Source: Balanoglossus misakiensis
Lineage: Eukaryota > Hemichordata
Reading direction: 5' to 3'
Assembly (NCBI GenBank): GCA_040954595.2
Contig: CM082586.2
Coordinates: forward strand, 6,634,001-6,698,000
DNA length: 64,000 nucleotides
The stretch's first letter is position 1; every line of letters starts with the position of its first letter. The notes beneath the pieces are model-generated. The model was given only the letters and a program-made list of their open reading frames with translations. It was not told the origin of the DNA and did no database searches. Both the position numbers and the translations under genes were made by a program. Shown piece after piece: positions 24,071 to 33,907 of the stretch.

Positions 24071-27000
24071 TTAGCCATCTAATTCACCAGCATTTACAGC
24101 ATCTTGGTATGATTTGCCTTGTTTCTGTGCGGCATCTAGTTTGATCATGTCGTCGATTCGTAGGATGGTGATCGCTGCCTCCGTGGCGAACTTCAAACTT
24201 TTGATTTTGCAAATGGCTGGCTCGAATACTCCCGCTTTCTTGTTGTCTCTCACTTCTCCCGCCACGAGATCCAAACCGACCCTGCAAGGAAGGAATTATT
24301 CCAACAATTAACGGAAAAACTTAAGGTGCATTTGTGTGATCTTGACCGTTGGAAGCCAAGAGATTAACCCTTTCACCCCCCCCCCCTCCAGTTCCCTATT
24401 AAGAGGTCCAACCTTACCATAGAAAACAATAGGTTTGGACTGAACCATTTCGGTGAAAGGGTTAAATGGCCAGCTCGGTGTCACTTGAATGTGGATATGT
24501 GAATTGAATGCTTGGCGTAAAAGATATGTTCCCGGGTGAATTATAAACAGTGTTTTCTATGAAATCTGAGGGAAATTTTTTTGGTATTTTTTTTCTTGCA
24601 GTCAGATAAGGTCAAATAAACAAATTCAAAGGACATGCTTATATACTTCTGGGAAGTTGAGTATTACTACTCAATGAGCATCCGGGAACTTGCATTTGGT
24701 GTCACTTACCATTTAAGGTGTTTGTGTTCAGCATTGACTTGTGACATATTGTGGTAAGCCCTCATTTTGGCCACCAAGTCTGTTGAGTCCTGGGCAGCAT
24801 TCACGGCCAGTGTCTTCGGAATGACAAGTAGACTGTTGGCAAACTCCGCAATTGCCAGCTGTTCTCTAGAACTCTGTGAAATACAAGATCCAAAGGAATA
24901 TGAATACCAATACAGAGCTGTCCATAGTGTGCCCTCTAACAAACATAATTTTTAAAAGCTTTGAGTCCATTTGAGGATTTCTAGAAATTTCTCTGAGTCA
25001 GCCCTATACCTTTGCATGTAGTGTGGGGATAATTTTTGTTAGTCACTAGTGAGTTTGTTGAGTCAGTGGCGTTTCATATGGGCTTAGAGGGCACACTGGC
25101 TGCTAATTACACAAACCAGTTTTTTTTCGCAGTCATTTCAAACTCTGGGACATTAAAGGGAAGGGGTCGTTGTGCCGCAAGGGTATCCCCCTTGATGAGA
25201 ATATGCCCACCCATACCAGCGCAAACCCCACTGCAGTCACCACGACCTACTAGGATCTTCAGTTGCTGCCATGCCCAGTCTACACTACAGTTGGCTGCTT
25301 CGTTCATTCTAAGAATGTGGATGAATTGTAATGTTTATAAACAAACGCGGCGCGACGACCCCTTCACTTTAATATACGTAATGATTTTCCAGCAGTTTTT
25401 GAGGTCAAACCATTCCACGAGACCACCAAACGGGGTTGAAACCCAATGTGCACAAACACACCACACTTACCAGGGAAGTAGCGAAGTTTTCGAGGTAAAT
25501 GGAGAGGGCCGCCTCCACACAACCGCCACCGGGTACAACCGTCTTGCTCTCTAGTACACGCTTGACGACGCACAGCGAGTCGTGCATGGATCGCTCCATT
25601 TCATCGCACATGAAATCGTTGGCACCGCGCAGGATCACCGATGCAGCACTACGAACTTTAGGCCTGTGGGGGGAAAACAACAGAAATACTGTGTCAAGAA
25701 TCACAACATCTACATAAATTAGTAAACTGTTTTGTTTCAGTCAAAAGTCAAGAAACAATTCCTATAATTCAAAGTGTGTACACTGCAGTTTAACCCTTTC
25801 ACCAACATGGTTCAGTCCAAACCCTTTGTTGTCTATGGTAAGGTTGGACCTCTGAAGAAGGAACTGGGGGTGAAAGGGTTAATGTGCAGCGCATAGACAT
25901 CCACTGCACTGGAACTGCAGATGGCAATCAACGACGGATCAATTATCAAAAAAGCACTTACCCTTTGATGAGTAAAAGTTCATCATCGCAAATTCTTTCT
26001 TGTACAACTTCCTCGGCCTGACCTAACATAGATGCTTCGAAACTCTCATCCCCTTCAAGATTTGCTAGTGTTGGTAGGAATGTGGCTACACAAAAAGTAC
26101 AGAAATTGTGTTAGACTATTAGAAGCACCAAGTTTCAGCAAGCAGCAAATAATTCTTCATCAGAAACGAACATTCCAATGCACTGTGCGGATACTGTAAA
26201 ACACTTTATTTTCACGAGCAATAAATTTTCGTGAAATACGCGCGAGCCAAAATAGCGTGAAAATAAAAAGTCGCATAATTTTTTTTAAGATAACGATGCA
26301 GTGAATAAGAGAATGCGAAAATTAATACTCGCGAAACAGTGGCCTCTCTCGATATCACGAAAATTTCAACTCGCGAAAATAAAGTGTTTTACAGTACTCT
26401 ATATAGAGAGACAGACTCGAGATGACACCAGGAATTATATATACCTCCTGTGGCCTTTGCTATTCTCTTCAGATCATGCTTCTTGCATCTCCTGACGGCC
26501 ATTGCACCAGCCTCTACAAAGTACTTCAGACACAGATCATCAATGCCACCAGTGGTTAGAATCACATTGGCGCCAGCGTTCAGGATCTTCTGAATTCGCT
26601 CCTTGGTGATGTCAGATTCCCTGGAATAGCAAGAAGAAAATCTTTATTAGCCTCAAAGCTTTCACATTGTACAATTTACAGTTACCTATTTCATATTTCC
26701 TGTCGTCATTGTTTATACATGAATACATGAATACATAGATACATGAATACATAGATACATAGATACATACATACATACATACAGACAGACAGACTTGATT
26801 ATACTGTGGAGAATTTGACTCTCATTTATTTTCATAACTTCTTTCTGGACAATCACTCACCTTTGTCTAATAGCATCCAGTTTATCGGGATTATCCACAA
26901 TGACGTGAACTCCTAGATGCATCTTGGCTTTTTGCAAATTGAAATCTAGACAGGCGATCTTAGCATTGGGAATACGCTTCTTCATTGCTGTGAAACGGGG

Positions 27001-29671
27001 AAAAAAAGACAATGAACACGTAAAAAAAAAGTTTGCAGTAATCAAGATAGCAGGTAAAAATATTCCTGTCAGAAATTTTACCAACTGTGGAAATATGGGA
27101 AATCAAGGACAAAAATTCCTAAAACCTCGTTTGACAGATGAGGCACAACATGTCAAATTCTATATACAATCAAACCTGTGTTTGTGGCCACCTATATAGT
27201 GGTCACTTGTGGTCACAGTCCTTGTGAAATTTACATGTGCATTAATAAACTTGTCTGTAATGGGCACCTGTCTATAAAAGCCAGTTTGGGAATGTCCCTT
27301 GACTGGTTGCTACAAACAGGTTCGACTGTATTGCATAAATTCCCTAATCTAGATAAAATACCGATAAGTGAACAATGTCACACACATACCTTGGGACGCC
27401 ACAGTGCAGTTGAGAGCATAACCTGGTACTAGTGTAGATTCCAGGGCACTACGGCCATGCGCCTTCAATACATTGATGGCTCTGATTGGATACCTGGCTT
27501 TGCCAGCCGGGTCAGTGATCTTGACTGCCATCACTGCGTCTACGACCATGTTAGCGAAGAAATCGGCATCTCTGTGATTTGTGGGGTTAAGGCAAATGTC
27601 ATGGTTGAAAGAAAAATACTTTTTGAAATGCAACTAATTTGAATATTTGCAAGAAACTTTTCAACTGGATCATCACCATAAACAGTAAAGGATACCGTCC
27701 AATCAGCTTGGAGGACATAGATGTCTTGGCAGCACTGATGATACAATCTCGTCCGAGTTCATCAACGCCAATCGTCAGATGTTCTTGGATGTACTTGCAG
27801 GCCTCTCTGTAAATATCAAACAAGAATAATACAGCAATGTTTATGGTACATTTTGCAATCAAAAATTGTTGTTCTCCAGAGAAAATTCAACAGAATAAGG
27901 TACAGCAAACATTTACAGCATGGAAGCGCCTGGTATCAGATACTTACTTGCAAGCTAACCTATATCCACTTATAATGGATGTTGGATGAATTTTCTGTTT
28001 AACCAACTCATCAGCATTCTTCAGTAATTCCGCAGCGATGATCACCTATTTGGGGGAAAATCGGGCACAGATATAAGCAGATATTCTTGGCAGGTTCAGC
28101 ATGGACGTTATTCTTTTGACATTTTTGCAGTTAGGTCTGTTCTTCAGTTTAAATAACCCTTTTACCCCCAAGTTCTCTCCTTAGAGGTCCAACTTTACCA
28201 TAGGAAACAATGGGTTTGGACTGAACCATGGTGGTGAAAGGGTTAATATAAATCACAAACAGTGTCGAAAAGTTTGCAGCTTTGTCATCATTGACACATG
28301 TCAGACAATGGTTGGAATAATCACCACACGATGTGTATGTGAATCTGACAGAAGAGAGACATACCACAGATGTAGTGCCATCACCGACTTCTTGGTCCTG
28401 CAAGTCAGCCAACTCGCACAACACCTTGGCAGCAGGATGCTGCACTTCGAGCAACTTGAGAATTGTAGCTCCGTCATTGGTTATAGTTACGTCCTGATCA
28501 AATTGAGAGAATATTGTTATGAAACCTTTTCACTAATTGGATGTATTTGATTGGTGGTAACATGATGTGAAATAGAAACGAACCAATCACAGAATGTTTC
28601 ACAAATAATCATATACTTTATGCTAATTTCCCTTCCATGATTTTACTACATACAATGCATGTTTAAATTTCTATTTCTCTTGGTTTGTCCATAGTAACTG
28701 TGTTTAGATTTTCATATGACATTGTATAACGTTAACCCCAAAGTCATTTGCTGTTAATTTCTCATGCACACTTACCCCAATATCATCCACTAACATCTTG
28801 TCAAGACCAACCGGTCCTAGAGAACTCTTGACAATATTGGATATAGTTAAAGCTGCCATTACTGCAAAACAATAAAATTTGGTTGGGTAATACATAAACA
28901 TGAGAGCGATGATCTAGGACAAATGGGACTGAATTTAGCCACAATGTTACTATGCAGTTGTATTAAGCATCAGAGATCTTAACCGCACCACATTGTGAGA
29001 AATGGAACTGATGCGATGGTGGTCATTTCTCATTGTAGAAACAGGGGACCTCATCAGTATGTGGATACAGTATCCACATAGAAATGTCAAATGTCATCGG
29101 CCTACCCTTCAGCGATTGTGTATAGTATTTTCAAATAATGTGAATGTCGCTATGTCATAATGTGTTGGGGATGATATCGCGATTCACTGCGAGAAACTTT
29201 GTAAAAGTAAATGATAACGGGGATCACAGAACCACTACATTATTGCCGTTGTCATGAGGATTTGAAGACATGACTCAGCTCAAGCTCAATTTCATTTTCA
29301 GCGGTGGGATATTCAACTGGGGAGTTAATTAGAATCACGCTGGAAAGACAGTGCCCGCCTTTAACACATTTTCGGGAAAATTTTGACGAACGTAAGTTCT
29401 GTGCGCTTCAGATTTCCGGAAGAAAATTACATGTCATTTGTAACGTTTGTCAGCACATGACACAGCATGGCCGCCGCCATGATGGAATGTACACCTCATA
29501 CTCGACGGATGGCCGGGGTTAAAATTTAAGTAGAATTTCGACACGGTGCTTTCGTTTCATGACCCACACTTGTAGAAGCCACAATTCTGAAATTGCCTTA
29601 CCATTTTGTTCCCGAACTGACGACCCGGTCGTCCTTTCGCCGCTGAACGAGAGTGCTGAGTTAGCCGACAT
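24071..29671 (-). CDS. TCP1: T-complex protein 1 subunit alpha (CCT1)
   Basis: Twelve exons join in frame to 556 residues, the same length as human TCP1: 29671-29602, 28861-28776, 28493-28365, 28045-27948, 27806-27696, 27571-27390, 26987-26861, 26620-26445, 26085-25962, 25663-25471, 24873-24710, 24281-24071. It is one of eight subunits of the cytosolic CCT/TRiC chaperonin, which folds actin and tubulin. Visible hallmarks are [17 protein letters not shown], the ATP-site motifs TNDGATILK and [46 protein letters not shown] and [14 protein letters not shown]. The ATG at 29671 opens the short first exon ([16 protein letters not shown]). Introns 3, 6, 8, 9 and 11 each hold a small inverted-repeat element. 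A minus-strand AATAAA at 23525-23520 probably ends the transcript. Confidence 0.97.
24364..24465. mobile_element. MITE, TTAACCCTTTCACC family (TCP1 intron 11)
   Basis: A ~100-bp element with inverted ends TTAACCCTTTCACC and GGTGAAAGGGTTAA and interior CCATAGAAAACAATAGGTTT. It belongs to a family of at least six copies here. Confidence 0.8.
25790..25882. mobile_element. MITE, TTAACCCTTTCACC family (TCP1 intron 9)
   Basis: A 93-bp copy in inverted orientation relative to the intron 11 copy, with both ends intact. Confidence 0.8.
26192..26396. mobile_element. MITE, TACTGTAAAACACTTTA family, copy 2
   Basis: A 205-bp copy in TCP1 intron 8, sharing termini and interior (for example ATACTCGCGAAACAGTGGCC) with the copy at 94-305, with scattered substitutions and a short deletion. 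Confidence 0.85.
27165..27330. mobile_element. MITE, TACAGTCAAACCTGT family, copy 2
   Basis: A more diverged copy (TACAATCAAACCTGTG to CAGGTTCGACTGTA) in TCP1 intron 6. Confidence 0.8.
28153..28245. mobile_element. MITE, TTAACCCTTTCACC family (TCP1 intron 3)
   Basis: A 93-bp copy whose interior GTTTGGACTGAACCATG matches the intron 11 copy; the left end is slightly decayed. Confidence 0.8.
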
Positions 29672-29844
29672 GTTTGATCGTATCTAGAATGTCGAAGATT
29701 GCCGAATAGTGCCGATCGATAACTTCGGAAGCTACCGCTGGGTGCGCTGTACATTAGAGCGCGTCTAGTCATACTTCATGGGCTTCATGTACTTGCACAA
29801 GTTGTATTGACTCAGACGCTCGGGGACCCAGGAATACGGCAGTT

Positions 29845-30084
29845 ATGAGCCTCGGGCGTACACCTAATAACAATCGACGGTGGCATGTACATTTTATGAC
29901 ACTTGTGCTATGTCTTTGCGCAGTTTGTGCGGTTCTCGTATTGTTCAGAAGGTTTGGTGAACAAGATGCAGTAATGTTGAGGCATGTTTTAAAAGTGTTG
30001 CTTCCAACATCTTGTTTCTACTTTGCTTCAGTTTCTAAAGAAAAAAATCAGCGTCCAGAGCTTGTTTCAATGAATGATAGCTGA
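29845..30084 (+). CDS. Possible small membrane protein or first exon, unrecognised
   Basis: An 79-codon frame starts about 170 bp from the TCP1 start, on the opposite strand. After a short basic N-terminus it holds one strongly hydrophobic stretch (MTLVLCLCAVCAVLVLF, about residues 18-34) followed by RR, as in a signal anchor. I do not recognise it. It could be a complete small protein or the first exon of a gene whose other exons I cannot find; donors AG|GTTTGG and G|GTGAAC follow the hydrophobic part. It may also be chance coding in a divergent promoter. Confidence 0.3.
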   Translation: MSLGRTPNNNRRWHVHFMTLVLCLCAVCAVLVLFRRFGEQDAVMLRHVLKVLLPTSCFYFASVSKEKNQRPELVSMNDS

Positions 30085-30287
30085 ATAATGACATGAAATC
30101 ATAGTTGTAGTTGGCTTTGTTTAATTTCAACAATACTTACAAAAATACAGGAATAATATACAAGTGTGTTGAACAGATTCACGTGTACAGTGAAAGTCTT
30201 ATCGTACTACTTAGGCCATGAAAGGCTTTTCATGAATAATATTTCACTATTTTCTTTGCCCAAATCTGGACCCTGCAGCCACATCGT

Positions 30288-30291
<4 letters not shown>

Positions 30292-30340
<49 letters not shown>
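30292..30340 (+). repeat. (GA)n microsatellite
   Basis: About 49 bp of uninterrupted GA. Confidence 0.95.
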
Positions 30341-30342
<2 letters not shown>

Positions 30343-32207
30343 AAAGGCAACGACGGTAACCTGGAATGGGGGCGCTCTCGTACTGACCTCAGCCAGCAAG
30401 CGTAATACAGAAGCAATCTGTCGAGCGAAATACAACTAACGCGCATTTGGGTCAACGAACGTCATATATGATAGAACGAGAAAAAAACCATCGCATTCAA
30501 AATGGCAACGTATTACCGTCCGCTCAGAGGATGACGTGTCCCGAAAGGTAGAGTAGCCCTTACACGCTTATTTGCGGAAGGTTTAACCGTCGGAGCAAAT
30601 GTAACGAACGGCCTCATTATTCACGATTTTCCGTGACATCCAAACTCCCATACGTCACCGAATTGTATATTGGGAAAAGAGATTTTCCAGTGGGAAGGGT
30701 TTTTTAGCGAACCGTTCTGTTATGACGTGTTCATATCTCGCAGTGTGGTGCTGTGAAACCCAGCTATCAAAGCACAATGCTGGTACATGTTTTATTTTAG
30801 TCCGTATGTGACTGTCGCGCCTGCTTTTCACAGTTCGGACTAAATTTGTCGAATAGCGGAGAATAGACTGTACCGACGTCATTTCCGCATGTGGTATATT
30901 CCCGCGGGGATATCGGAGAAATGATAAATTAAACAGAGGAAATATGACGCACAAGCGTAAACGCGTCACCCAAGAGTACAAGATAATTCCTAAACCAGTT
31001 TGATATAGAGACTCCATCTTTTTTCCCCAACCGATTATTGCAAGCGTTCATCCATCTGTAACAGGAAGTAGCGGGAATGGCCGCATCATAATGTCTCAAG
31101 GTTGCAGGAAGCCGCCATTTTTAAACAGCGAGCGATGGAGAACCGGATCGGGGTAGATTGACGACTATACACTTCTCTGAGAATCCGAATAAATTCCTTT
31201 CGCTTTGCCGACTGAACGAATGTCGTGCTTTAGCCTTAGCTATAAATAGTAGGTTGCCATCACTTGTTTGTTTTTCACTGGTATCATTTTCCGTCGTCAA
31301 ACATGTCTTTATTAAAAATCCGACTTCATCAATGTGACCTTCGCATAGAGATTTTTACATACACACGCACACGCATAACGTGGCACACACCTAGTTTAGT
31401 GCAGAGCAATATGGTCTCAACAAAAAAAAACATGTGCAAATGAGAATATATTTCCCCATATGCCATCACGATCCAATTTCAAGGTCGCACTCAGTTTTTA
31501 TTCTATCCCCTCTTTGAAATTTCGCGTCTACTTCCATAGACAAGTCTTATTTCCAACTGATCACGGACAGGAAAGGCATACCCATACTATACGTAGTTCT
31601 CTTCGCGATTCGATCATCTGACAATGTGCGTGTTTTTACATATTACCGCAGAAAAAAATTCCGTTTTCAAATTTTAACATTTCTTTTTATAATGAAGGGA
31701 AAGAAAGATTGTATGTTTCATGCGTATTTTATTGTGCGATTTATGATATGCCACACCCTTTTGCCCGGGGGACAACACACCATTCCGGGTTTATTTCGAA
31801 CACCTGTTACCGACGTGAGTTACCATGCATCGCAAATTATTCACGTGACAGTTATATTTATTTATATACACATCAATTAAAACGGAGTGCTGGAGTGTGA
31901 TAAACCGTAACGGTCGTAGGCTAAACTGTCACTTTGTGATGGCATTGAGGACCCTTGCATAACATACTCTTATAAGCCTGATGGCAGAAGTTGGTCTGGA
32001 ACACGAGCAGTATCCCGAGCGTCGGGTACGCGTATGACCAGTAAACTGATCGACGCACAAGTGTATTCGTACCTGACTCCAACCCGCTCTACTTATCGAT
32101 CGATTTTTCTGTCTTTTATATTCACAGGTGTTTTACTTCTTATAAATTACGAATGCACAAACCGTTCTAGCGTTTAGGGTTTTTACATTTTTCAATACTG
32201 TTGAAAT
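30341..32207. other. Unassigned region before the ASB-type gene
   Basis: Contains more CG dinucleotides than its surroundings (for example 30580-31200), suggesting a promoter. A 120-codon minus-strand frame at 31017-30655 has no recognisable features. Confidence 0.35.
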
Positions 32208-33536
32208 ATGGCTCTCAAGTTAGGCGACTCCGCAAAACACCCGTCCACGTCGACGATGAAGACGGTCGTAAAAGCGTGCGTGTACGACGACTACGAGGTG
32301 CTGGATACGTTGCTACGCGACGGCAGCGTCCACGTCAACGCGCACATCCTCTTCGATAACGTGCAGAAGCTGGAGAAGTACTTCCAGTATAATCTTGGAG
32401 ATAAGTTGAAGAAGGTTACACCGATTCAGATCGCGGCGAAGCTGGGAAGTCCCAAATGCATGCGGGCGTTGCTGCAGCACGGCGCTAACCTGGACATCGC
32501 GATGCCCTACTTCTCGCCGCTGGCGATCGTCTGCCGGTCGCTGCCGAAAAGTCCCGAGTACATGGGCCGGTTTGAGGAGTGCATCATGATGCTGGTCGAA
32601 GCCGGGGCGGATTTGACGCACCTGCAGTCGTGCGCCTCCCCCGTCACGGGGTACGGATCGCTTCTGCATCTCCTGGTGAACAACAAGATGAGCGTGGGTC
32701 TGATGCAGACGGTCGTCCGGCACGGCGTGGAGATCAACGTCACCGACTCGCGGGGGCAGACCCCGCTGCACTACGTCATGTTCCTGTCCGAGCCCATCGA
32801 GGTGTTCGTCCGGGCGCTCCTCGGCCTCGGCGCCGATCCGGACATGCAGGACGACGTCGGCTGCAGCCCGATGCTGTACTGCGCCTCTCACCAAGACAAC
32901 CCGCGACTCCTGCAGCTGCTGTACGACGCCGGCGGCGACCCGAACATCACCGACCACTACGGCCAGAACGCCCTACACCTGGCGTGCAAACACCTGAAAC
33001 TGGAAAGCACGAACTTTCTAGTGGAGCGCGTGTTCGACATCAACGCCAGAACGTACAGTTTCAACACGGCGGCCAATTTCCTCCTCATGAAAGTGGCCGA
33101 GAACTACTGGAGCATGGTGGACAAAAACCGCGAGGTGGCGCTCTGCATCCAGAAGGTCCTCAACTACGGCGGGATCATCACGCGTTCGGTGGTCGAGGAC
33201 CAGGCGGTGCGCTACCTGCAGAAGCTGCACAGAAACCACCGCGAGAGCTACCCACTGGAGATCCTGGGCATGGTCATCAACACCCACCCGCGCGTCGGCG
33301 TCGTCCACCTCAAAGAGGAGCTGTCGACACTCACCCGTCCCCTACCGCCCAGGCTGGACGCCTTCTTCCGACAGCTGTGCGCCACGGAGAAGATACCGCG
33401 CCGCCTGCAGCATCTTTGTCGCTGCGCCATCCGGGGCTACATGGGAAGTCGGTGTCACCTGACGTTTTCTCACACCACCCTGCCGAGAAAACTGCAGTCG
33501 TATTTGGTATTAGAGCCATCAACTGATATAACTTAA
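32208..33536 (+). CDS. Ankyrin-repeat and SOCS-box (ASB-type) protein, intronless
   Basis: A single open frame of 442 residues, much richer in G+C than its surroundings. Ankyrin repeats run from about residue 70 to 290, with units such as VTPIQIAAKLGSPKCMRALL, RGQTPLHYVMF and YGQNALHLACKHL. The last ~45 residues form a SOCS box: LQHLCRCAIRGYMG fits the Elongin B/C-binding BC box and LPRKLQSYLV the Cullin-box end. ASB proteins are substrate receptors of Cullin5 E3 ubiquitin ligases; the ankyrin part would choose the target, which is unknown here. No intron interrupts the frame, so it may be an old retrocopy or a lineage that lost introns. An AATAAA overlaps the stop codon. No other coding exons were seen within 1 kb. 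Confidence 0.88.
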   Translation: MALKLGDSAKHPSTSTMKTVVKACVYDDYEVLDTLLRDGSVHVNAHILFDNVQKLEKYFQYNLGDKLKKVTPIQIAAKLGSPKCMRALLQHGANLDIAMPYFSPLAIVCRSLPKSPEYMGRFEECIMMLVEAGADLTHLQSCASPVTGYGSLLHLLVNNKMSVGLMQTVVRHGVEINVTDSRGQTPLHYVMFLSEPIEVFVRALLGLGADPDMQDDVGCSPMLYCASHQDNPRLLQLLYDAGGDPNITDHYGQNALHLACKHLKLESTNFLVERVFDINARTYSFNTAANFLLMKVAENYWSMVDKNREVALCIQKVLNYGGIITRSVVEDQAVRYLQKLHRNHRESYPLEILGMVINTHPRVGVVHLKEELSTLTRPLPPRLDAFFRQLCATEKIPRRLQHLCRCAIRGYMGSRCHLTFSHTTLPRKLQSYLVLEPSTDIT

Positions 33537-33540
33537 TAAA
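33535..33540 (+). terminator. AATAAA overlapping the ASB-type stop codon
   Basis: The TAA stop at 33534-33536 is part of AATAAA at 33535-33540. If used, the 3' UTR would be only about 10-30 nt. A later signal could be used instead. Confidence 0.4.
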
Positions 33541-33582
33541 GCCCTCAAAAGAGTCAAAATAGCTCAACGCAGGTTACAGGCG

Positions 33583-33640
33583 AGACTGAAAGATTCAGTC
33601 GTAGTAAAGGGCGCTCACACTCGACTGAATCTTTCAGTCT
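33583..33640. repeat. Perfect 19-bp inverted repeat (hairpin) after the ASB-type gene
   Basis: Arm 1 at 33583-33601 (AGACTGAAAGATTCAGTCG) and arm 2 at 33622-33640 are exact reverse complements with a 20-nt spacer. Each arm is itself nearly palindromic (GACTGAA AGA TTCAGTC), so a cruciform or two smaller hairpins could also form. Confidence 0.9.
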
Positions 33641-33874
33641 AGTTTATTAATACAGGCATACTAAAAAAAGAAGGGAGACAGCCTAATATCTAAAACATAA
33701 ACGGTTTGATTCTAAAATTCATTTTTGAAAGGGCATTACTGGTGAATTTATAGGAAAGATAAATTTAATTTTGCTCGCCATTTACATATGAAATCCGCTT
33801 CGATTACGTTTTATCATAGACAGTAAACAAGAGAGTGGGATATCAAGATTGTTAGCGGAAAGAGGTGTTTGATG

Positions 33875-33907
33875 TGACGTCACTCAGCTCATATCAACGT
33901 GACGTCA
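33875..33907. promoter_or_regulatory. Paired TGACGTCA (CRE/ATF-like) sites
   Basis: Two perfect palindromic TGACGTCA octamers lie at 33875-33882 and 33900-33907, 25 bp apart. This is the CREB/ATF consensus. The nearest known downstream start is the sulfotransferase over 4 kb away, so any target gene is unclear. Confidence 0.35.

Noticed and set aside
25036-25554. 172-codon plus-strand frame within TCP1
   Set aside because: Its second half is antisense to TCP1 exon 10 and its first half is intronic, with no domain resemblance.
30655-31017. 120-codon minus-strand frame
   Set aside because: No domain, signal or splice support; it lies in a promoter-like stretch relatively rich in CG.
32313-33526. 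Antisense and +1 frames of 214 and 315 codons across the ASB-type gene
   Set aside because: These are shadows caused by the high G+C content. Only the 442-codon frame shows ankyrin and SOCS-box sequence.
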